A stretch of DNA of 64,000 nt. It comes from Ichthyophis bannanicus. Taxonomy: Eukaryota > Chordata > Amphibia > Gymnophiona > Ichthyophiidae. The translations under genes were made by a program, and so were the position numbers. Positions 52,241 through 63,022 of the stretch are shown one piece after another. The notes beneath the pieces were generated by a model. That model saw nothing but the letters and a program-made list of their open reading frames with translations, searched no databases and was not told the DNA's origin. Position 1 is the first letter of the stretch. Each line of letters starts with the position of its first letter. The stretch covers positions 18,849,080-18,913,079 of the forward strand of contig CM066033.1 in the NCBI GenBank assembly GCA_033557465.1, read 5' to 3'.

Positions 52241-53774
52241 GAGTAAAATGGAGAGGGGAAAAATATTTTGTGTGGGAGGGATGAAAAATCTACAATTGGC
52301 CGGGTATTGGTAGAGTAAGTGGGGATTGAGGATGGAGGGGTAAAATTTGTGTGGATGAAATAAGAATGAGGAAAGAGCAAAAGGATAAAGATTAGTATGT
52401 TAAAGCAGATGTAGAGAGAGAGGATGGAAAGAAAACTAGAAGAGAGAAGAAAGGACAAATGGACAGCAGACGATGGAGAGTTAGCAGAAAACATGAAGAA
52501 ACCAGAAGAAAGTGGCTGGAGCAATTGCAACTGAAAAAAATGCACAAAAGGTAGAAATATATCTCTTTATTTTGAATTTATTAACTGGAATATGAAAGCT
52601 CTGGGAAATGTGCATCATTAACGTCTGCGCTTTGTTTGGTACAAGAGGAAATTGATTTATAGTTTTATTTCTACAGTGTTGTTGTACATTCCAAGTTTGG
52701 CTTTTGGGGTTCCCAGTTTAATTATTGCCTTCCTGTTTCTAAATTGTGGTTCCTTGTTTGGTGATGGTCTATGTTCTGCATGTGTAACTGAGCTGAGGTA
52801 TTCTGTTTATGTAATTCCTATTTGACATTGCCACTTGTTCTCTTTCCCCAGTATTCTCTGAAATGTACTGGTTTAATATTTGCAGTGTTTCCTTTTGATA
52901 GGTAGGGTCTGGTGCTTTGTGAGTCCTGGTAATGCTGTCAGGATACGGTGGGTTTGCTATGGGTTCTAAATGGGCAGCGTTTGTAGTAGTTCCTAATGTG
53001 CCTGGCGGTTGGCACTGGATTATAGTAATGTAGAAATCTTTTAGTCTTTCTTTATCCATACACTCATTAAGAGACATGTTTACTAAAAGTTAGTGTATGG
53101 TAACATTATGCAAATATTTATGCAAATAAGGCCACTTATGCAAATGAGGCCCCGCACCGAGTCTCCGCACATGGCCCCGCACCCCCCTTGGGCCGCCCCT
53201 GCATGTAGGCATCACTCCTGCCTCCCTATGAAAAAGATACCAGGATGGGAGGATCAGAGATACTAGAGGGGAGGGACTGCAAAGTGCCAGGGGTTGGGGG
53301 TGTAGTGGTCTCTTGGACAACCAATTTATTTTGTGGGGTTCAGGGGTGGGGGAGCTAAGGGTCACTAGTTTATGGAATTACCAGGCCACCAGTGATGTTT
53401 TTTAGAGGAGTCAGGGTGAGGGCTGTTGGGATCTTTAGGATCAGGGAGTTTAAGGCAGGTGAATGAGTCTCTTTGAGCCATCTGACCTTTTTGTTTCTGG
53501 CTGCAAGTAGTTCAAACCCATGTGCACATGTCTCCCACCCTCTGTCTTCTTTTGCACACAGCTATTTAGCATTACATACTGTTAATGTATATTCTGGGAA
53601 CAAAATTATGCATTAATCTTGCATTAGAAAACTGCTCGGAGCTATAACACAGCTCTAACACAACGTTCCTGCTGCATCAAGGTCAAGGAGGGAAAGTTGC
53701 AAGAGCAGCATTTGCAAACGTTTTCTTTGAAATGCTAATGCCCTGTGCAGAAGAGGAGAATAAACAATTCTTAC

Positions 53775-53798
53775 CTTATCAGAACCCAAGGCAGACAT
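53775..53798 (-). CDS. KRAB-type gene, first coding exon
   Basis: The minus-strand ATG at 53798 opens eight codons (MSALGSDK) and ends at a good donor, GTAAGA. This phase-0 end joins exactly to the KRAB A exon at 47952, which begins with a whole codon. A short leader exon of this kind before KRAB is standard. The 5' untranslated part lies upstream, towards about 54000. Intron 1 would be about 5.8 kb and contains a 3.66-kb hAT-like element. Confidence 0.65.
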
Positions 53799-54240
53799 TT
53801 CCCTCCTGTTTTCCTTCTGCATTCTTAGGCTGCTGAGAAGAATTCCGTTAATGGAAGGATGAATAAGGCAGAAGGACGCTGGACTAACTCCTAAGGGTCT
53901 CACGTAGTCCCTTCTCTCCCATTTGCAGATCAGGGGCTGGGGCTTGCAGGGATTTCCTGTTCTGCGGAAACACCAAGTTCCTGCTTCTAACACAAGTCTT
54001 TCCTTCTCTTTGCAAACTTAGCAGACACTGTAAGTAACTAGAGGAAGGAAACAGGGTAGAGCATGCTCAGTATCCTGTCGTGACATCATAATGTAGGAGC
54101 CCGCCTCCTTAAGGTGGATCTGCAGAGATGGCAGATAGAGGCAGTGTCTCAGGCAGCAGAGGGAAGTAAGATCAGTGTTTAAGCTGCTGCTTACTCCAGA
54201 CAATGTGCTGCTGCTATGCAGCTGGAAAACAAGCATTTTG
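53799..54240 (-). promoter_or_regulatory. Likely 5' untranslated and promoter region of KRAB-type gene
   Basis: This lies directly upstream of the MSALGSDK start codon on the minus strand. It contains an ATGATGTCACGAC element at about 54080, reminiscent of a CRE-like site, and no TATA box that I recognise. The call rests on position only. Confidence 0.3.
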
Positions 54241-54394
54241 AGATGGGCAACAAAATTATATCTGACTTTCTTTGTGACTTACAATAGGATCTCAATTCCA
54301 GCTATTTTATTCATTCAGGACCATAAAATACTACCCATAGGGAAAAAGAAAATCAAAGTATTATAGAAATAGGGGAGACAAGACATTTTTAAAA

Positions 54395-54890
54395 ATGTTA
54401 GTGACAAGAGGAAATATAAAGGTGGTATTGTCAAACTCAAGAGTGAAGGGAATGAATTTGTAGAAGCTGATGAGGATAAAGTCGAATTGCTTAACAAATA
54501 TGTCAGTTCTGTGTTCACAGATGAAAGGCCAGGAGTGGGACCTCAGAAAACACAAACAAATAGGATCAGAAGTGACACGGATCTTGAACGATTTTCAGAA
54601 GACTGTGTTCATGAGGAATTAGCTAAATTAAAATTAGACAAAGCAATGGGATACATCCAAGGGTATCGAAGGAGCTCTGTTGTATGACCTATTTAATGCT
54701 TCCTTAGAGTCAGCAGTCGTCCCAAAGGTCTGGAGAAGGGCGCATATGGTCATTCTACATAAAAGCTAAAGTAAGGAGGAGATTGGAAAGCATAGGTTGG
54801 TTAGTCTGACCACTGTGGTGAGTAAATTAATGGAAACACTGCTAAAATAGAGGATATGACATTTCTAGAATCCAGTAAATGGCAGGATCC
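54395..54890 (+). pseudogene. CR1-like LINE fragment
   Basis: Plus-strand frames read VELLNKYVSSVFTDE, the linker before the reverse transcriptase, then LYDLFNASLESAVVPKVWRR, AHMVILHK and VSLTTVVSKLMETLL. These are the early reverse transcriptase blocks of CR1-like LINEs. The rest is missing and stops are frequent. Confidence 0.65.
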
Positions 54891-54924
54891 AAGGCAGCAT
54901 GGTTTTATTAGAGGTTTTATTCTG

Positions 54925-55405
54925 GATCATCTACAATCAGGCTTTCGTCCTCTACATTCAATAGAGATGGCCCCTAAAAAAGTCTCCAATGACCTGTTCG
55001 TGGCCACATCCAAGGGCCTTTCTCATTCTTCTTGATCTGTCTGATATTTCCGACACTTTTGATCACATCTTCCTCTTGATACCCTGTTCTGGCTTGGATG
55101 TCAAGGCTGTGTTCTGTATTAGTTTTCCTCTTATTTATCCCATCACACTTTCAGTGTAGGTCTCTGATGGATACTCCTCTGCTGCTATCTCACTTTCAGT
55201 GAATGTACCTCAGGGTTCTGGCTTGGAACCCCCTCTTTTCTCTCCTCTCTCTACACTCATTCCCTTGGTACCCTGATTTCTCCCAAGGTTTTCAGTACCA
55301 TCTTTTATGCTGATGACTCTCAGAATTACCTCTCTAAACCAGACATCTCTTCAGGAATCCAGACCCAAATCATTTCCTGCTTAGCGCTGTCTTTATATTT
55401 CACAC
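54925..55405 (+). pseudogene. Second LINE reverse transcriptase fragment
   Basis: Broken plus-strand frames give LQSGFRPLHSIEMAPKKVSN, then NVPQGSGLEPPLFSPL and SFMLMTLRI, the last an out-of-frame relic of the YADD region. The pieces keep the order of a LINE reverse transcriptase, but the wording differs from the CR1-like piece directly upstream, so this is probably a different element. Confidence 0.55.
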
Positions 55406-55449
55406 AGTATGTGGAACTGCATCTCTTAGCTTGTGTGGCACCGCATGCG

Positions 55450-55545
55450 CAGGGCCGGCCCGTCCATTGAGCAAGAATGTTGTTTGCACAAGGCCCCGGG
55501 TTTCAGGGGACCCCGTGCAAACAACATTCTGCCCATCAGCCACTT
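55450..55545. mobile_element. Left-end fragment of a hAT copy B-type element
   Basis: This starts CAGGGCCGGCCCGTCC and continues as the first roughly 85 bases of the element at 49545, including ATTGAGCAAGAATGTT and the CAACATTCTGCCC inverted piece. The remainder of the element is absent. Confidence 0.8.
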
Positions 55546-56499
55546 AAAGAGTGCTAAGGTGCTGGTGGTACGCTTTTCTAAGGTTTCCTTGTAAATATCT
55601 TGTTTAATTTTACAGGAATAATTATATCTTTATGGAATGAAGGGATAATCAGTCTAAGGGGCATGTTTACTAAAAGCCGTACAATTGCGTGCCGCACAAT
55701 AGCGCACGGAAACGCGGCACTCAAACGCTCAGAAACGCTCTTAAACGCCCCGCACAAGTGCGCTTGGGCCCCGCACAATTGCGCGCCGCACTAACGTGCC
55801 CCGCAAAAGTACCCGGCCCGCAAATGTCCGATAGAGGCGTGGAAAGGCATTCTGAGGGCGGAGGAAGGCTCCCGAGGGGCGGAGGGACGGGGTCAATGGG
55901 TGGAGAGTGGGAGGGGAGAGGCTCCTCGCACAGTATCGGGCCCGAATTTGCATGTAAAAACTACCGCGAGTGAAACACTCGCGGTAGAAAGCATTTAAAG
56001 GGAAGAGAAACCATTTCCGTCAGCAATGTACAGGAAAACCGGGGAAACCAGCAAAACGTGAGCAGTGTGATATATGTGCACAGCACAAAAGTGAAAATAA
56101 AATAAAATAAAATAGAAAATGACCACAACAGAACTATTAAAAATAGTAATTCAGCTGGGGAACAGTTATAGTGATGGGCAAATACAGAAATCACACCCAG
56201 CAAAGCTCCAGAAAAAAGAAATGACCTTTGGAAGGGTCTACTGAGAGGAGACTCTTCCAAAAAACATTGCCACGTATTGGAGCTTTCCTGGGAGTGTTTG
56301 CTATGGTTGCCCATTAATATCACTGTTGCCCAGCGTGGTGATATTTTGTCCCACATTTTCCGTGGTCATTTCCGGGGTTTATGTGCACGTTTGTCACCAG
56401 ACAGGGTGCATATGCCCACAGTAGAATTGCATAGAGCAGGGTTTGTGACTCCATCCTGCCAGGCTTACTGCCTCCAGGGGCTGCACTGTCTCTGTGGCC

Positions 56500-56600
56500 A
56501 AAGTGTGGTACAGCAGACAGAGTCATTACCTCTAGGACCAGAGGGCAGAGGTTCAAAACCCAGCTGGGGCACCTGCCAGCCCAGTCCCTATATTTTACCC
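56500..56600 (+). repeat. tRNA-like segment 1 in Harbinger-like element
   Basis: It has an A-box-like GTGGTACAGCAGACAG and a B-box-like AGGTTCAAAACCCAG, then ACCACTAAATAAAGATAG. A related copy follows at 56930-57060. Confidence 0.5.
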
Positions 56601-56929
56601 ACCACTAAATAAAGATAGCGCAGACACCCCTGTATGCATGGGGAAAACACCCATATTTTACCCAACACCGCACACACACCACAACAATGGGCATTACCTA
56701 CAGCCAAGTCCCCCAAATGCAGTCCCATACTGCCACATTGCAATCAGGTCAACTGCTTTTTCTGAGAGAAGTTCATGCCAGCATGTTGGCGGACAAGTAC
56801 ATGTGGTGCAGGGGGCAGTGGCTGCTAACCACAGAAGACAGAGGCCTAGCCATGTGCAGGCTGGCACAGTCCACTGCAACAGACAGGTCCTGCCGGATCC
56901 ACAGTCATGGACAGTCCAGGGAATCCAAC

Positions 56930-57062
56930 CAATCTGTGGCTACACAGTGGTGCAGTGCACACAGACAGTGCATACAAGAACAGAAGGTCACAGGTTCAAA
57001 GCCCAGCTGGGGCTACTGCCAATCCTGCCCACATATTTTTCCCACAACTAAACAGTGATAGT
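56930..57062 (+). repeat. tRNA-like segment 2 in Harbinger-like element
   Basis: It resembles segment 1: GTGGTGCAGTGCACACAGAC, then AGGTTCAAAGCCCAGCTGGG and CAACTAAACAGTGATAGT. The two form a diverged repeat about 430 bp apart. Confidence 0.5.
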
Positions 57063-57159
57063 AAGGACACACCTTTCATGGCAGGACATATGCAATGGTA
57101 AGACATCTATCTTTTACCCCACTGAGCACAGACACCATGAACAGGGGCAGTACCTAGAG

Positions 57160-57352
57160 CAGAATCACCCAAATGCAGTCCTGGTGGGCCACACACCAGT
57201 CAAGTTCCATGCTGACACTCATACATATGCCTTTGCTGTATATCTATGCACCACCCCCATGGCATGTAGATGTAGCCCATGCATATTCATGAGGGATAGC
57301 AGGAAAACCCGAACAGTGTGATGCAAACCTGGACTGGAGTTGGGAATCTGTG
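57160..57352. mobile_element. MITE-like insert with inverted ends
   Basis: The left end (CCCAAATGCAGTCCTGG) and right end (CTGGACTGGAGTTGGGAATC) are roughly inverted. The middle contains CATGCATATTCATGAGGG and AGGAAAACCCGAACAG. This is the form of a short palindromic DNA-transposon derivative; the family was not identified. Confidence 0.5.
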
Positions 57353-58932
57353 CCGTAAAGCAGCAGCCATCAAGGGCAGACACACCCACACCCACAGGCC
57401 CCATTGGCCAATGTCTCCTGGAAGGGCAGAACATTGGACCGTGCATGCAGCACCCAAAACGAGCACTTGCATAACTTACCAATGTCACCCTACACCTGAG
57501 GTATACGGTACACAGCTCGGAGACGTTTGCTAGGAGCACAGGCAGGCAGTTATCCATACGTTACGTACATACTGCTAGTTGACCCCATCCAAACAATCTG
57601 TTAGGTGTTTGCGGGGCATGCTCCAGGCCTGGCCTCTGACGGTGCTTACCACCCTGGGGAGTGACCACCAGCTGTAATGCGTACCATATCCATGCCTTGC
57701 CGTGCTCAGGACCGGTTTGGTGGGCAAGGCTACTTACCCCCTCAATCGTAGCACCATGATGGCAGAGGTGTGGAAGTGTGTGTCTGTCTATACAGTGGGT
57801 GTTGGCTGCAAGCCCCTTCAACAGCCCGCACTGCCAGCACTGTTGCCAGTATTGGCCAGTCAATGTGCATAATGAGGTGCAAGGTACCATGGGTATAGCC
57901 AGGGCAGGGTGGCGTGGCCAGGATGCATCTGCACTGGGCATAGGGCCCTGGCAGGGACATTGGCTGGGATATTGTAGTGTCCGGCCACCACCTACACAGA
58001 CAGGGTGGCCAAAGCATGTCCTTCTGGGGGATCACGCTCACCCTGACTGTGCAGTGACCACAGCATGGCTAGGCCCCCCCATAGTGCTGTATAGTAGTTC
58101 TCTCATGTGATAGATATGGGTTTCTCTTTGGGGTCCAGTCACTGATCTATCTGCTTGCTGTGTATGCATCTCCATTGGGAACATGCACTATGGACTAACC
58201 AGCAGACTGTTTGTAGCTGGTAAATGTCTTGCTATAATGGCTTGCAGGGTGCAGTGGCTGTTGGCTTGCTGCAGGGGAATATCTGGTGGTGGAGTGCAGC
58301 TTACCATACCCTGGGCTTATGTCTGTCTGCTATTGTGTTATGGCTGTGTATGGAGCTGCCTGCCTGGGGGGGGGTGGTGGTGTTCCTCAGCAGGACTGGG
58401 GTTGATGTTGCCCTCTACTGCCACCTTTGCAGGGAGGTAGAGTGTGGATCCCTTGATGGGGACCATGTTTGCCACTGGGGGGGGGGGTGCCTGATGGCAG
58501 CAGACAGGGATATCCATGGTGTTTGTGCAGAAACTAGCTATCTTACACATTAACACTGCTTTGGAACGCCCGCTTGGCCTCCAGCAGCCATGGCAGGTGT
58601 TGTTGACCTGGTCCTGGCCACCTCATTGCACACTCAGGGTGAGCACAGTACCCGCACGATGTAACGGTGTGTGGCTACTCTGTGCCAGTAAAACACCCGG
58701 TCAGTGCCCCCTACTAGGCCAAGGTGCTGTGTGGGTGCACCCGGTCACTTCCCCCAACAGGGCCGAGGTGCTGTGGGGGTGCATTCCCCATCTTGTGTCC
58801 ATCTGCGGACAGCTAATTTGCATGTGCAGTGCATCATGGGTACGGGTGGCCTAACCCTATCCTGTTGACACCAGCAGACTGTCTGTGAGGTGACGTGTAG
58901 GCTATCTGCAGCCAGCCAGGGGCCTGCTTACA

Positions 58933-59010
58933 GCTATGGAGCTGTAGCGCAATGGTTACATCACTGCCTGTGCAGCTAGAGGTCATGGGTTCAAACCCAC
59001 AGTGGGGCCC
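58933..59010 (+). repeat. tRNA-like segment 3 (best preserved)
   Basis: The A-box-like TAGCGCAATGG and B-box GGGTTCAAACCC lie at normal tRNA spacing within about 78 bases. The acceptor stem is not clearly paired, so I call it tRNA-derived rather than a tRNA gene. Confidence 0.5.
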
Positions 59011-59374
59011 TTTGGTAGGGCTGTCCACAGCTTTATTTTTATTTACTGTACATATGTCTATGCCGGCAAGACCACCCTCAGCTTACTATACCCATTAGGT
59101 GCCTCTGAGGGTGCTTCATAGGGCGCCCTGTAGGCCACCTTATGGTTGCCATCCCTATAGGGTGCACTATACATTATCCTGTGTCGCAACATACATGCTG
59201 CCCCATAGGGGTCATTCAAGGGTGCCTTGGCGAACAGTGCACTGTAACATGTGCCTTATGGGCCGCCGTATGTTAACATGCTGGGAGAGTGCGTTTGCTA
59301 GTAGTGATAACAAAATAAATTTATACAGCCTCCTACAGCATAATACATACTGCCTCAGCAGGCATTTTTCACTG

Positions 59375-59455
59375 GGCATTGTGAGGTGTTGAACCCCTGA
59401 TCCCTGCACCATTGGTCAGTGTTGTAACCATTGTGCTGTGGCTCTGTTCCTGTGC
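59375..59455 (-). repeat. tRNA-like segment 4, minus
   Basis: On the minus strand it carries the A-box-like CACAATGGTTACAACACTG and B-box-like GGGGTTCAACACC. It resembles the segment at 59680-59745 in the same orientation. Confidence 0.5.
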
Positions 59456-59463
59456 TTGTGCAT

Positions 59464-59605
59464 CAGCGCGCCGCCTTGTGCCTATCAGCGCGCCGCCTTC
59501 TGCCGCCCAAGGGGACCAGTGCGCCGCCTTCTGCTGCCCAAAAATAACTGTGCGCCGCCTTCTGCCGCCCAAAAATAACTGTGCGCCGCCTTATGCCGTT
59601 CCAAA
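59464..59605. repeat. Tandem repeat, about 30-bp unit, five copies
   Basis: The unit is GTGCGCCGCCTTCTGCCGCC followed by CAAAAATAACT. Two inner copies are nearly identical and the outer ones diverge. Confidence 0.85.
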
Positions 59606-59679
59606 GTAATTTGCCTCCTAAAACAATGTTAATCATTACAATTACTGCCTCAGCTGACCTTTGTCGTTGCGCACACTGG

Positions 59680-59745
59680 GGGATTGAACCCATGGCCCCT
59701 GCACCATTGGTCAGTGTCTTCACCATTGTACCACGGCTCTGTTGT
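59680..59745 (-). repeat. tRNA-like segment 5, minus
   Basis: On the minus strand it has TACAATGGTGAAGACACTG followed by a B-box-like GGGTTCAATCCCC. It is a close relative of the segment at 59375-59455. Confidence 0.5.
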
Positions 59746-59974
59746 TTTGTATACTCAGCAGCGTGCCACTTTGCCTTTCCACGCGCTAATGTCGACCCCC
59801 GCACATTAGCGCGACGCACACACATCCGGTTGCTTACTACCGTTTTTTTTCTATTTTCTGCCTGAACCGCCCACTCCTTATATGGCACAGGCACACTAGC
59901 ACGGCCCCGCACGTTAGGAATGTTTAGTAAACAGACCCCTAAGTGTGGATTTCAAGCCTGCTCTATAGGTTTAC

Positions 59975-60380
59975 TTTGTATGATTGCACCCTTACCTGCC
60001 TGCCCTTACCTGCCTGAAAATATACACAGTAACATATGATTGGCACAAGAAAGACACGCATGGGGGCTAGCGAAGCAGAGTATTTTGTGGCCTTGTATGA
60101 GAGAGCCTGGGGAACTAGACACTTTGGACGGGAACGTGCAAAGTGTATAGGCCCAGAGAAATACAGGAGAAATACAGGCCAACCAGGAAGCATACTCTGA
60201 GCCCTGAAGATAACAGACAGAGCCAAGAGATGGAGTTCCAGGAAATGGAAAGGCATGAACACAGCACAGGCAGGGGGGGCTGTCATCAGCTGATAAGCTG
60301 ACCTTGAGCAGACCTTGAAATACCAACTGTTGTTTAGTGATCTGTTGTTTGGTGATAAACATGGGAGGGTCCCATCATGG
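59975..60380 (+). mobile_element. ERV LTR fragment related to the LTR at 7070-8087
   Basis: Shared stretches include TATGATTGCACCCTT, CTGATAAGCTGACCTT and CTTGAAATACCAAC, then GGTGATAAACATGG, in the same order and orientation as 7505-7655. It carries an extra internal segment (about 60025-60230) missing from the other copy. No TATA or polyadenylation part was found. Confidence 0.7.
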
Positions 60381-61225
60381 AAGGGTCCCAAGGACAAGGA
60401 GACACTTTGTAGAGTTTTGAAGAAAGCTGCACGTACTCTATTGAAAAAACCCTGCAAATTTATTTTTAATGTGACTGCCAGTCTGTTTTTTTATTTTCAT
60501 TTTCAACCTCTTTTTCCTTTTTTATTTGGCCCCTCAGCATCACCTTGATGCTATGGCAAACCTGGGCAGCCAGAAAGCAAGCTCCCCCTGCCTCCCTACA
60601 GCACAAATTCAGGCCGAATCTGCACTGCTTTTAAAAGCATTGCCAGGCATTTTTAAACTTTTTTTTCTGCCACTACAATCAGATTACACATTGCCTGATA
60701 GCCAGCTGATTACACTCTTTATTCCATTTCTATTCGTAAGAGTTTCCAGTTGTGTGATCTTGTCCCTGAAAGAAATTGCGATATATGGCTGCTTCGTGGG
60801 ATGTGATATGTGCACAACTCTGGACTCTTGATTTCCTGCATAGATCTAATGAAACGTGTGTCTGAGTATCCAGTTAAATCTAAAAGTACAATACCTGTGC
60901 AGAAAGATTTAGGACAGTTATACTGTATATGTGCATGGAATTTCCAGGAAAAGTTTAGCTAAAAATCTAGCTCAGGGGCTGATGCACTACCTTGTGGGAT
61001 CTCCTGTAAGGTTTCAGGCTTTTTGCAGAAAAATCATCAATAGATACCTATAAAAATTGAGTTGGGCATAAATTATATTTGAAAATTTGTTTGTTTTATG
61101 AGGAGGGTTGTTGTAGCTTGCTAACTGAAAGCCCCCCAAAAAATAAGATTGAGAAAATAAACAGTTTGAAGGGCATAGAGTGTTCCTGCCTCCTTGTTTT
61201 AAGCTTTGGAGTGGTGTTGTGGCTG
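60381..61225. other. Non-coding stretch, nothing recognised
   Basis: Short open frames only, AT-rich composition, no domain, terminal repeat or RNA gene seen. Confidence 0.45.
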
Positions 61226-62110
61226 TGTATTTTATTTTATTTTATTTTTTATTTATTTAACTGCAATTATATCCCGCTTTTCACCGGGTCAAAGCGGTGT
61301 AACATGTAACATAGGGAGGGGTAATTTCTTTTAGGGTGGGGCCATCACCAGGGTCAACAATTAATGATTATGGGTGGACATGGACATGATTTACTTCTGC
61401 TAAAATCTAAGTGTGAGGTCATGGTGGTGTTTCTGTTGAGAGATGTTCACGGAATAGGATTGTCTTTAGCTGTTTCTTAAATGATGTGATGTCGTTGTTG
61501 TTCTTGATGTGGTTTGGTAATACTGTACACTTAGAGCTCGATTTTCAGCTGTCCAGATCTTCGAAGGGCTATGTGCCCCCTCAGTGCAATGCCCTCCCAG
61601 TCAATTTCTAAACTGGTTATTCAGTGCTGTGATGATGGCATTGAATATCTGGTGATCACCGCAAAAGCCAGAAGCCACCAAAGTTAACCGGGCGAGTGTA
61701 GATTCAGATTCTTGTCCAGTATGATGCCTTGATATTCCACTTTGTCCCTGGTTGATATTGTTTTGTTTAAGACACTGATGACTTGAGGTGGGTTGAAAGT
61801 GGTGTTCCTGGAAATGAACATTGCCTCCGTTTTGTCAAAGTTGATTTTGAGGTTATTGTCAGCAAGCCAGTTGTTCATATCTTCTAGGCACTGAGTCATA
61901 TGCGTTATATCGGGTGCCAGTATATCTATTGGGGCATACATCATGATGTCGTCGGCAGATAGGTGATAATATAGTCCATGGCGTTGTATAATGTTACAAA
62001 TGGGTTGGATGTATATATTGAATAGGATGGATGATAGTGCTGATCCTTGAGGTATCCCCTGGGTGATGGTGAACTGCGTTGATTTCCTTTGGTCGCATCT
62101 GACTTGTTGG
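61226..62110 (-). pseudogene. L2-type LINE, 3'-end copy on minus strand
   Basis: Minus-strand frames give RSSPSPRGYLKDQHYHPSY (a decayed PQGS-type block), then YADD-region relics, MTQCLEDMNNWLADNNLKIN, FDKTEAMFISRNTT and VEYQGIILDKNLNLHS. The same blocks occur in the LINE at 21490 (NNLTVNYDKTEAL and VKYLGITMD-like). Internal sequence has been deleted near 61600-61690. The 3' end at 61240-61300 reads CACCGGGTCAAAGCGG-like plus (AAAT)n in reverse, the same tail as on the SINE at 36080. Confidence 0.8.
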
Positions 62111-62734
62111 GTTCTGTTGCTAAGAAGCGTATGTTTAGAAAAATTAAATGACCACGAAAGGAAAGAAAGGAGAAAAAGAGAAAACAGGAGTGATGCAAGT
62201 GTGCAGTAAAATACAGGTCATTTCTAGGGTATGCTGAGGGGCTGTTTTAGTCCATGATGCAGCTGAAGAGAGATGTCTTTACAAGAAGAGTAGACAAAGC
62301 TGCAGCGTCTCGTGCAACAGTGAAAGAACGGGTGCTCAGTGTCATCTCCACAGAGATGCAAAGGGAAGTTTACATGGTGCAGGGTGGGGGAACAGGTGAA
62401 GGCAACTCGGCCTAGCAGTAGGGGCACCATATTCCCTGCTGAAAAGTGTGTGGAGATGGTCTTTGCAGATGTATAATCTGAGGAATCCACATGATTAGGA
62501 TTTGTATCTAAATTATGAGATATTGAAAGTTTACTTGTTGAAGGTGTTATTAGTGTGCTAACTGGTGAGAAGGTAGAAGAAAGTCATACTGGCAGTGCCA
62601 AGATAAAGAGCATCTCACAGGTGAAAGGGGCAATAGAGAGTGGGAAGGATGCCACAAGCCTTTCATTGCCTCCTCACCCTCAGCCTCATCAGAGACTCTT
62701 GGTAAAATTAAAGTCATAGGATAGGAGGCAATGC

Positions 62735-62905
62735 AATATTGTGGATCAGGAACTGGTTAAAAAATAGAAAACAAAGAGTAGGACTAAATGGCCAATTTCC
62801 TCAATGGATAAAGGTGAATAGTGGAATACCCCAGGGATCTGTGTTGGGTCCGCTGCTGTTTAACATATTCATAAGTGACCTAGAAATGGGAATAATGAGT
62901 AAGGT
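62735..62905 (+). pseudogene. CR1-like LINE reverse transcriptase fragment
   Basis: The frame reads [20 protein letters not shown], then [20 protein letters not shown] and SDLEMG. The [13 protein letters not shown] block is the conserved region before the catalytic aspartates. Only this roughly 55-residue piece remains. Confidence 0.8.
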
Positions 62906-63022
62906 GATCATTGTCCTTTCTAGTTCCCTTCTTAAACTGTTCTGTGTTTTGGCAGATTGGTCACTGCTCCCCCAAAGCAAAGAATTCATTCAATCTCTCC
63001 GCTATTGCCTTGTCGCCTCTTA

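Larger units (their letters stand above)
49545..53201. mobile_element. Large non-autonomous hAT-like element (hAT copy B) in intron 1
   Basis: The ends are inverted: CAGGGCCGGCCC at 49545, and CAGGGGCGGCCC read inward from 53201. An 8-bp duplication, CATGTAGG, flanks the element (49537-49544 and 53202-53209), which is the hAT hallmark. The 3.66 kb hold a 404-bp palindrome, a 2.2-kb G-rich minisatellite and an AT-richer right part (52240-53090) including AAAAGGTAGAAATATAT. No transposase is present. A left-end fragment of the same family lies at 55450-55545. Confidence 0.88.
55658..59939. mobile_element. Harbinger-like element, non-autonomous, rich in tRNA-like segments
   Basis: The ends are GGGGCATGTTTACTAAA at 55658 and its inverted form (TTTAGTAAACAGACCCC) ending at 59939. 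A 3-bp duplication, TAA, flanks it (55655-55657 and 59940-59942), matching the TWA preference of PIF/Harbinger. The 4.28-kb interior has no transposase that I can see. It includes CpG-rich short repeats near both ends, several tRNA-like segments, a MITE-like insert and a 30-bp tandem repeat. Another copy begins at 63023. Confidence 0.82.

Noticed and set aside
58933..59010. A functional tRNA gene
   Set aside because: A- and B-boxes are present but a paired acceptor stem and cloverleaf could not be confirmed by eye, and similar segments repeat nearby. It is called a tRNA-like repeat instead.
62224..62490. An 88-codon minus-strand frame with several cysteines and histidines
   Set aside because: Cys/His spacing does not fit a zinc-finger family and nothing around it supports a gene.
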